Of a stretch of 45,586 bases of DNA, positions 40,961-45,586 are shown in pieces (position 1 is the first letter of the stretch; every line of letters begins with the position of its first letter). This stretch comes from a virus. Where the stretch lies: positions 1 through 45,586 of IMG/VR virus record IMGVR_UViG_3300025141_000188, one strand, 5' to 3'. The notes beneath the pieces are model-generated. The model was not told the DNA's origin. It was given only the letters and a program-made list of their open reading frames with translations, and did not search any database. The position numbers and the translations under genes were made by a program.

Positions 40961-41088
40961 AGAAGGATGTGCCGCCGATATGGCATGACATCATCATCAC
41001 CTACATGCGTATGTGGTGGAATGATCGAGACGAAATAATAAAAAAAATAGACGCCAGAAAGGCGCAGAATTCCAGGAATTACAAATGA
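40957..41088 (+). CDS. Small protein, 43 aa, coupled on both sides
   Basis: A 43-codon frame starts by ATGA overlap with the stop of the previous gene and ends by ATGA overlap with the helicase start. The same linkage is used throughout this operon, which strongly supports translation. The product is Trp/Ile-rich then basic (WHDIIITYMRMWWNDRDEIIKKID) and could pack against the helicase. It is too short for family recognition. Confidence 0.6.
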   Translation: MKKDVPPIWHDIIITYMRMWWNDRDEIIKKIDARKAQNSRNYK

Positions 41089-42629
41089 TAACGCTATACG
41101 ACCACCAGAAAGAAATGGTCGGCAATGTGAGGCAGGCATTTCGTTACGTCAGAAATGTATTGCTTCAGTCTCCGACCGGATCAGGTAAAACGGTAATGGC
41201 TGCCAGTATGATTCATAGCTCTGTAGCCAAGGGTAATAAGGTTTTCTTCATATGTCACAGAAAGGAGATCCTTGACCAGACATCGCTGACAATGGAAAAG
41301 TTTGAGATAGATCACGGATTTATAGCTGCAAATTATCCGGTTAACTATTTTAAACAAGTTCAGTTATGCAGTATTGACACTTTAAAAAATAGACTTGAAT
41401 CGATACCTAAGCCAAATCTGTGTATATGGGATGAATCGCATCATATATGCGCGGCAGGGTGGACCAAAGTGCATGAACATCTGTCTAGCTCATATCATCT
41501 CGGGTTGTCAGCAACGCCTTGCAGGCTTGATGGCAAAGGTCTTAACGAGCGGTTCGATTTCCTTGTTCCAGGACCGCAAACATCCTGGCTTATTGACAAT
41601 GGTTATCTTGCCGATTACAGGCTTTTAAATCCAACGCGCCCAGACATGTCTGGGGTCGGCATATCGATGGGTAAGTTTATTTCATCGCAGTCTGAGTCTG
41701 TAATGGATAAGCCATCAATAATGGGGAACATTGTCGAGACATGGAAAAGCGTAGCAAGCGACAAGTTAACTATAGGGTTCGCGGTTAGCCGCAAGCACTC
41801 GCAGAAAATAGTGGATGCGTTTAATGATGCTGGTATTCCGGCTGTTCATCTTGATGGCGAGACACCTAAAGCGGAGCGCAGGGATAAGCTTAGATCGTTT
41901 GCCAGGGGAGATATTCGTATTGTTTTTAATGTAGGCCTTTTTGGTGAGGGCTTTGATATCTCAGCAAACTCAGGGATGGATGTGACTGTGGGCTGTGTTA
42001 TAGATGCAGCTCCAACTATGGCATTAGGGGCTTGGCTTCAGAGGTGCGGACGAGCCTTAAGGAAGCAGGAAGGGCGAGCAATAATAATTGACCACTCAGG
42101 GAACTCTATGAGACACGGAATGCCGTGCATGGATAGGGTGTGGACTTTAGAAGGTAAAAATCTAAATAAAAAGGAGAGGGAAGAGGAGGAGGCTAGCCTA
42201 CCTATTAAGCAGTGCCCTAAATGCTACGAAGTTCATCGGCCTTCACCTTCTTGCCCGTCATGCGGTCATACCTACGAAGTTAAACATATGAAAATCAAAG
42301 AGATCAGCGGCGAGCTTAACGAGGTTGACCCAAAAGAACTTAGAAAGCAGGCAAGAATGGAGCAGGGCCAGGCCGGAACTTTGGCGGAACTTGAGGCCTT
42401 AGCAAAAGCTAGAGGTAAAAGCCCGAGAATGGCCCAACACATCCTCCGCGCCAGAGAAGAAAAGAAAAAACTACAAGATGAATTATTTAATTTGTCAGTA
42501 GGTGCAAAAATAGTGGGAATTGATCTAGGATTAAATAGAAGGGAAATCAATAAATTAAAGCCGAAAGCGCTCAAGGAAAAAATAGAATGGCTAAACGATC
42601 AAATGCGGGATTCTCCGCAATTCAATTGA
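41085..42629 (+). CDS. SF2 DEAD/DEAH-type helicase with zinc ribbon
   Basis: 514 aa ATP-dependent helicase. Motif I is SPTGSGKT (29-36), motif II DESH (116-119), motif III SAT (142-144), and motif VI QRCGRALR lies near residues 323-330, so both RecA-like lobes are complete. A Cys4 zinc ribbon follows at about 392-410 (CPKC then CPSCG), with a C-terminal charged region of about 80 residues. Similar phage helicases act in replication or recombination restart. It is the main gene of the rightward operon and is coupled to the small ORF upstream. Confidence 0.92.
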   Translation: MITLYDHQKEMVGNVRQAFRYVRNVLLQSPTGSGKTVMAASMIHSSVAKGNKVFFICHRKEILDQTSLTMEKFEIDHGFIAANYPVNYFKQVQLCSIDTLKNRLESIPKPNLCIWDESHHICAAGWTKVHEHLSSSYHLGLSATPCRLDGKGLNERFDFLVPGPQTSWLIDNGYLADYRLLNPTRPDMSGVGISMGKFISSQSESVMDKPSIMGNIVETWKSVASDKLTIGFAVSRKHSQKIVDAFNDAGIPAVHLDGETPKAERRDKLRSFARGDIRIVFNVGLFGEGFDISANSGMDVTVGCVIDAAPTMALGAWLQRCGRALRKQEGRAIIIDHSGNSMRHGMPCMDRVWTLEGKNLNKKEREEEEASLPIKQCPKCYEVHRPSPSCPSCGHTYEVKHMKIKEISGELNEVDPKELRKQARMEQGQAGTLAELEALAKARGKSPRMAQHILRAREEKKKLQDELFNLSVGAKIVGIDLGLNRREINKLKPKALKEKIEWLNDQMRDSPQFN

Positions 42630-42639
42630 GGGAGTGATT

Positions 42640-42759
42640 ATGTCTAAAGATACAAAGCAGTTTTTAAAAGACTTGTCTATATGGGTATGGCTCGTGTTCG
42701 GGCCTGCAATATTGACTAATGGGGTTGTTGAATTTATGTGGGCTTACGGGGTTTATTGA
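42640..42759 (+). CDS. Tiny membrane protein, 39 aa
   Basis: One hydrophobic helix (residues about 13-29, LSIWVWLVFGPAILTNG) and short charged ends, after a good Shine-Dalgarno (GAGGGAGTG). It ends one base before the next start. It is probably a real phage microprotein of unknown role. Confidence 0.55.
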   Translation: MSKDTKQFLKDLSIWVWLVFGPAILTNGVVEFMWAYGVY

Positions 42760-42760
42760 T

Positions 42761-42901
42761 ATGAATTGGATAACAGAAGACGAAGAAGAGTTGCTTTCCA
42801 GCAAGAAAGATAAGACTGTCGGCAATATCGATTTTATGGATGTTGTATGGGTTGTTTCGTCGCTGGCTTTGTTTGGTGTTTTTGTTTGGTTTAGGGGTTA
42901 A
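42761..42901 (+). CDS. Tiny membrane protein, 46 aa
   Basis: An acidic N-terminus (WITEDEEELLSSKKD) is followed by one transmembrane helix (about 25-43, FMDVVWVVSSLALFGVFVW). ATG 42761 follows the previous stop by one base. An upstream in-frame start at 42719 would overlap that gene and is less likely. With the preceding gene it forms a second pair of small membrane proteins in the early operon. Confidence 0.55.
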   Translation: MNWITEDEEELLSSKKDKTVGNIDFMDVVWVVSSLALFGVFVWFRG

Positions 42902-42938
42902 ATATAGGAAGACTGCTATATGAGGAGGATGGATTGAT

Positions 42939-43178
42939 ATGAATTTATATGATGAATTAGAAAACGCAAAAAACAGATGGAAGTTTATTGTTGATAACGC
43001 AGCAGCTTTCAAACGCTCGGGCGCTACAATTGTTATGGATAACGACATGACATGGATTAGGTTCCCGTATGATGAAGAGGCTGACGAATCCCTTACAGTA
43101 GGTTTGCCGCCTATTGGACAGCAGCCCGGCACAATACAAATTCTTGATGCTCTAGGCATTGATTCAGAATATTGCTAA
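42939..43178 (+). CDS. Hypothetical acidic protein, 79 aa
   Basis: An excellent Shine-Dalgarno (GAGGAGGA) lies about 10 bases before the ATG. Unrecognised: a helical N-terminus (LYDELENAKNRWKFIVDNAAAF), then a beta-like middle (ATIVMDNDMTWIRFPYDEEAD) and a Gly/Pro turn. Its strong acidity and short size fit small early proteins that bind host factors, but there is no direct evidence for a target. Confidence 0.65.
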   Translation: MNLYDELENAKNRWKFIVDNAAAFKRSGATIVMDNDMTWIRFPYDEEADESLTVGLPPIGQQPGTIQILDALGIDSEYC

Positions 43179-43199
43179 TAAGTTAAACAGGAGAATGAT

Positions 43200-43379
43200 A
43201 TGGATAACTACACACTTCCAAGCGGCAAAGCGTCCATTGAAGGGCGTGTGGATGGATTTGGCGATTACGAAGTTCGTATACCAATGAAGAGAAAGGATCT
43301 CGAGTCTTGCTTGAGGGAAGCGCTTAAAGAGCTAGCTAAGATTAAATGCAATAAGCTTATTGTAAAAGAAGTAGAATAA
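43200..43379 (+). CDS. Hypothetical protein, 59 aa
   Basis: ATG 43200 follows AGGAGA and lies 21 bases after the previous stop. A beta-hairpin-like N-terminus (SGKASIEGRVDGFGDYEVRIP) and a C-terminal amphipathic helix (SCLREALKELAKIKC). It is unrecognised, but composition and ribosome site support a real gene. It is the last gene before the 340-base non-coding block. Confidence 0.62.
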   Translation: MDNYTLPSGKASIEGRVDGFGDYEVRIPMKRKDLESCLREALKELAKIKCNKLIVKEVE

Positions 43380-43719
43380 GGTAGTATTAGAAATGTCGGG
43401 AACGTTGGCGCGTTTTACGGCAGAACTAGAGAAATTCACATTTAGATAGGCGAAAAGTTCCAATCCAACCGACAAATCTATTATCGGTTTTTCCCTCCTA
43501 AATTTCAAGTTCTCCGTAATAAGTCATCGATTCCCGACATTAGATTGTTTATGTGGGTGTGTTAGTCCTTATCTCGCGTTAAGTCGTTTCGATAAGCTCC
43601 GCGCATGCTTTGATAGCACTAGCACCCCTTCATAAGCAATCTATACCGTCTTTAGATGCGCGTGTAGTTAGACGTTAAACAACTTCCCCGACACCTTAAA
43701 TATTAACAAGCATATAGTA
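43380..43719. other. 340-base non-coding block with long-range inverted repeat
   Basis: No supported ORF on either strand. AATGTCGGGAA (43392-43402) and its exact reverse complement TTCCCGACATT (43531-43541) could bring together ends 150 bases apart. Inside is a small hairpin (AACCGA 43467-43472 with TCGGTT 43484-43489, then TTT), weakly terminator-like. The rest has higher GC than the AT-rich early intergenic regions and no start codons in good context. An untranslated RNA, a replication or packaging site, or decayed genes are all possible. Confidence 0.6.
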
Positions 43720-43908
43720 ATGGCTAAAATGACTTTAACAGAGAGTGAGCTATCTGAACTAGTTAGATGCTATTGGTACTGGCATGAATGCACATCAAGA
43801 GACCAACGCATCTATATTCTTTTGGATACTATTTCTCGCGCAATAAAGAAAGAATTTGCCATAAAAACGCCAAGTATCAGTGACTCTAAATATCATGCTA
43901 CAATCTAA
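43720..43908 (+). CDS. Hypothetical protein, 62 aa
   Basis: Unrecognised. A helical N-terminal half (TESELSELVRCYWYWHEC) and a second helix (ILLDTISRAIKKEF). The Shine-Dalgarno is weak, and an ATG at 43729 is an alternative. It ends 3 bases before the VRR-NUC gene, suggesting co-translation with it. The composition is protein-like, so I keep it with moderate confidence. Confidence 0.55.
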   Translation: MAKMTLTESELSELVRCYWYWHECTSRDQRIYILLDTISRAIKKEFAIKTPSISDSKYHATI

Positions 43909-43911
43909 CAC

Positions 43912-44349
43912 ATGAAAGAATCCAACATCCAAAAAGAAATTCACCTAGCTTTATCCAAGTTGGGCTCTAAAATATTTCGCAATAATGTCGCCAAGTGCTG
44001 GGTAGGAAAATCTAAAACTATTCACGACGGCTCAGTCGTAATTGAACATCCTCGTCGATTAAATGCAGGCCTCTGCGTTGGTAGTTCTGATTTGATAGGG
44101 TGGACCTCCGTAGAGGTCACTCCTGAGATGGTAGGTAAAAAAATAGCTGTATTCACAGCGGTAGAAGTTAAGACTCCGACAGGTCGATTATCTCAAGATC
44201 AAAAACAATTCTTAAATAATGTTCAAGAGTCAGGTGGTCTATCTCTAGTGGCAAGGAGTCCGGCTCAAGCGGAGGAATTGATTCGAAGTCAGCTTGACAG
44301 CTGGAGCACTGGCATCCAAAAACTTTTCCCCCGCAAAAAAAACAAATAA
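43912..44349 (+). CDS. VRR-NUC domain nuclease
   Basis: 145 aa single-domain PD-(D/E)XK nuclease of the VRR-NUC family. Catalytic pattern: Asp60 in CVGSSDLIGW, the E-x-K pair Glu85/Lys87 in TAVEVKTPTGRL, and the following QDQKQFLNNV helix with its conserved Gln. Phage members of this family process branched or junction DNA (family knowledge; specificity is not readable here). It sits just before the HTH and primase genes, in keeping with a replication or recombination role. Confidence 0.9.
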   Translation: MKESNIQKEIHLALSKLGSKIFRNNVAKCWVGKSKTIHDGSVVIEHPRRLNAGLCVGSSDLIGWTSVEVTPEMVGKKIAVFTAVEVKTPTGRLSQDQKQFLNNVQESGGLSLVARSPAQAEELIRSQLDSWSTGIQKLFPRKKNK

Positions 44350-44544
44350 TCATTTTTTTAAAGCCCTCAAAGCATATTTAACGCGCCGAATTTCTCTGGC
44401 TATACTCCCTAGTCGCTCGTTAGCTTCATTCTTCATTAATTCCCCGTGACAACTACTAAGAAGAACCTGTTCATTATCCTCTCGAGACTGTATTAATTCA
44501 GCAAGTCGTTTTTTTAATTTCATCTTTTTTCTAACTTTATCCAT
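44350..44544 (-). CDS. Minus-strand coiled-coil protein, 64 aa
   Basis: ATG 44544 with GGGA upstream (a GTG at 44556 is the longer option). Lys/Arg-rich, predicted coiled coil throughout (KKMKLKKRLAELIQ, then SIAREIRRVKYALRALKK). It is the only minus-strand gene in the rightward replication region. A well-formed promoter, TTGCAG-17-TATACT at 44603-44580, points at it, which argues against a chance frame. It ends against the stop of the VRR-NUC gene, so its transcript would run antisense into the nuclease gene. Confidence 0.62.
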   Translation of the reverse strand: MDKVRKKMKLKKRLAELIQSREDNEQVLLSSCHGELMKNEANERLGSIAREIRRVKYALRALKK

Positions 44545-44562
44545 TTTTATTCCCACTTAAAG

Positions 44563-44591
44563 TTGCGATTTCCACAATTAGTATATAAGAT
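44563..44591 (+). promoter_or_regulatory. Possible rightward promoter before the HTH/primase genes
   Basis: TTGCGA (44563-44568), a 17-base spacer and TAAGAT (44586-44591); TATAAG at 44584 is an alternative with 15 bases. It is weaker than the divergent minus-strand promoter it overlaps. Confidence 0.45.
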
Positions 44592-44608
44592 CTTATTGAA
44601 AACTGCAA
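44580..44608 (-). promoter_or_regulatory. Minus-strand promoter
   Basis: TTGCAG (44608-44603), a 17-base spacer and TATACT (44585-44580) read leftward toward the 44350-44544 gene. Confidence 0.7.
44585..44596. promoter_or_regulatory. Palindromic operator-like site between divergent promoters
   Basis: ATAAGATCTTAT is a perfect 12-base palindrome inside the overlapping divergent promoters. The neighbouring HTH protein (44629) is a plausible ligand. Confidence 0.6.
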
Positions 44609-44628
44609 AAACCTACTGGAGAAAAAGA

Positions 44629-44877
44629 ATGGCAAAACGAATTAGAAAGAAAAACCAATCGATAGACGATCACACGAGGGCCGAGAATCGCTTAAAGCTT
44701 CGCGCGCTGATGGAGCTGTACGATATTACGCCGGAAGAAGTTGCGAGCATTGTTTACAGGTCTCCTTTTACTGTTAGGCAGTGGATGTCTAGATGCCTGG
44801 TGACATCTGTTTCTTCTTTGGTTTTAGAAGACTTGAAAAATAAATTAGAACAAAAATATGGTCCTAAAATAATATGA
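44629..44877 (+). CDS. HTH regulator-like protein, 82 aa
   Basis: ATG 44629 with GGAGA upstream; a TTG at 44563 lies in the promoter. A basic N-terminus (AKRIRKKNQS) is followed by a helix-turn-helix, LMELYDITPEEVASIVYRSPFTVRQWM (given by its key helices, residues about 30-56), and a C-terminal helix. It is unlike the 40212 repressor in sequence. It is coupled to the primase gene by an ATGA overlap. It may regulate the local divergent promoters. Confidence 0.75.
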   Translation: MAKRIRKKNQSIDDHTRAENRLKLRALMELYDITPEEVASIVYRSPFTVRQWMSRCLVTSVSSLVLEDLKNKLEQKYGPKII

Positions 44878-45586
44878 CAATCGATACCTCAAAAATCAAA
44901 GATCTAGATATATCTGAGATTATTGGCAGGTATATCGAGCTAAGACCTAACGGCCCAGAGTTTCAGGCTTGCTGCCCGTTTCATGATGAGAAGACGCCTT
45001 CGTTTACAGTTGTGCCAAATAAATCGATGTATCACTGTTTCGGCTGTGGAGCGCACGGCGATGCAATTGATTTTGTTATGGAGTACACCGGCTGCAGTTT
45101 TAAAGAAGCTGTTAAATCAATAGACGGCAGAATAGAAACTGACGCGCCAGTTAAAAAGCAAACGAAACGTTTTGATCCGTACGAAAAATATAAGCCATCA
45201 GGTAAGCCTAAATCACTTCCAGTTGTTGGTCAGAAATTAAAAATAATAAACCCCAAGCGTGACGGGAAAATATGGGAAGTTGAGCCGGTTGCTGTTTATC
45301 CTTATCTGCAGGGCTGCGTTATTCGGGTCATGGTAAAAGGCAAAAAAGTCACCCCTATGATTCGGTGGTGCGAAGGTCCGCAAGGTGAGGGATGGCACAC
45401 GTATCCATTTAGCGAGCCGCGCGAACTATATGGGCTTTCCGAATTGATGGTAGAAGGGCGACAGGTTGTTGTTGTTGAGGGTGAAAAAGCCCGCGACGCA
45501 GTTCAGGCTGCCGGAGACAATAAGCTTGCTGTAATTTCTTGGGCTGGCGGTACTAATGGTCTCGACAAGACTGACTGGTCTCCATT
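44874..45586 (+). CDS. Primase-helicase, N-terminal part (CHC2 zinc finger + start of TOPRIM)
   Basis: Start of the gene that continues at base 1. ATG 44874 overlaps the HTH gene stop (ATGA). The CHC2-type zinc finger is complete: Cys34, His37 (CCPFHDEKTPSF), Cys55 and Cys58 (HCFGCGAHGD). A Lys-rich linker and the first TOPRIM block (VVVVEGEKARD) follow. The last 371 bases duplicate bases 1-371, so residues from 115 on are shared between the two partial copies; one difference in this copy gives Arg instead of Gln just before the TOPRIM glutamate. The gene runs off the window end only because the circle was opened here. Confidence 0.93.
   Translation, partial: MTIDTSKIKDLDISEIIGRYIELRPNGPEFQACCPFHDEKTPSFTVVPNKSMYHCFGCGAHGDAIDFVMEYTGCSFKEAVKSIDGRIETDAPVKKQTKRFDPYEKYKPSGKPKSLPVVGQKLKIINPKRDGKIWEVEPVAVYPYLQGCVIRVMVKGKKVTPMIRWCEGPQGEGWHTYPFSEPRELYGLSELMVEGRQVVVVEGEKARDAVQAAGDNKLAVISWAGGTNGLDKTDWSP
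45216..45586. repeat. Terminal overlap, right copy
   Basis: 371 bases matching 1-371 with six substitutions, five of them silent. Removing one copy gives a unit genome of 45,215 bp. Confidence 0.93.

Noticed and set aside
40890-40988. 32-codon frame with a good AGGAGG eight bases before its ATG
   Set aside because: Entirely overlapped by two better-tiled frames. The ribosome site is striking, but the product is very short and ends inside the 43-codon gene; kept only as a remote possibility.
42734-43159. 141-codon minus-strand frame over small early genes
   Set aside because: No ribosome site; the plus-strand genes beneath it have good ribosome sites.
43450-43480. tRNA T-loop-like GTTCCAATCC
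   Set aside because: The flanking bases cannot form the T stem and no acceptor, D or anticodon arm is present.

Overview
The window is one essentially complete tailed-phage genome (short-tailed, podovirus-type Caudoviricetes), circularised by a 371-base overlap: bases 1-371 recur at 45216-45586 with 6 mismatches, so the unit genome is about 45,215 bp and the primase-helicase gene runs across the ends (44874 to 45586, then 1 to 1947). The structural genes resemble the Bordetella phage BPP-1 (Bbp16, Bbp19) and T7-like head, tail and ejection-protein classes. I recognise no integrase, DNA polymerase or RNA polymerase. The host cannot be read directly. An AcrIF11-like gene suggests a gammaproteobacterium (or similar) carrying a type I-F CRISPR-Cas system.

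Layout. (1) A rightward early operon starts at a strong promoter at 40471-40499. It encodes a small HTH protein, small ORFs joined by ATGA overlaps, an SF2 helicase, a row of tiny proteins, a 340-base non-coding block, a VRR-NUC nuclease, a second HTH protein and the CHC2/TOPRIM/VirE primase-helicase. Across the junction it continues with a dUTPase carrying a large N-terminal extension and about seven small unknown or membrane genes, ending at a hairpin at 5497. (2) A self-contained, AT-rich anti-CRISPR-type operon lies at 5589-6626: a promoter with a perfect palindrome between -35 and -10, an unknown 80-aa gene, an AcrIF11-like ADP-ribosyltransferase gene, a small HTH gene in the Aca position, and a strong terminator. 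(3) A non-coding AT-rich block (6627-7005) precedes the late region. (4) The late region (7006-38323) runs terminase, portal, endolysin and holin, scaffold, capsid, decoration, tail-tube genes, ejection proteins interrupted by a 5.2-kb adhesin/repeat cassette, then a tail-fibre and lectin locus. (5) A short leftward operon (40132 to 38372) encodes a YqaJ exonuclease and a RecT annealase, driven by its own promoter and closed by a minus-strand terminator. A Cro/CI-like repressor gene (40212-40448) sits between the leftward and rightward promoters. Both promoters carry a similar 18-base operator-like sequence in the same position.

How it works together: a lambda-like two-promoter switch controls recombination genes (left) and replication genes (right). 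The acr-type operon is independently promoted and probably autoregulated, as expected for genes needed immediately on injection. The late block builds the virion. The most interesting parts are the anti-CRISPR locus with its unassigned first gene and HTH gene, the beta-repeat domain shared by two structural proteins, the PDR tandem-repeat protein, the zincin-bearing ejection protein and the dUTPase fusion. Family assignments rest on motif recognition from memory; no database search was run.
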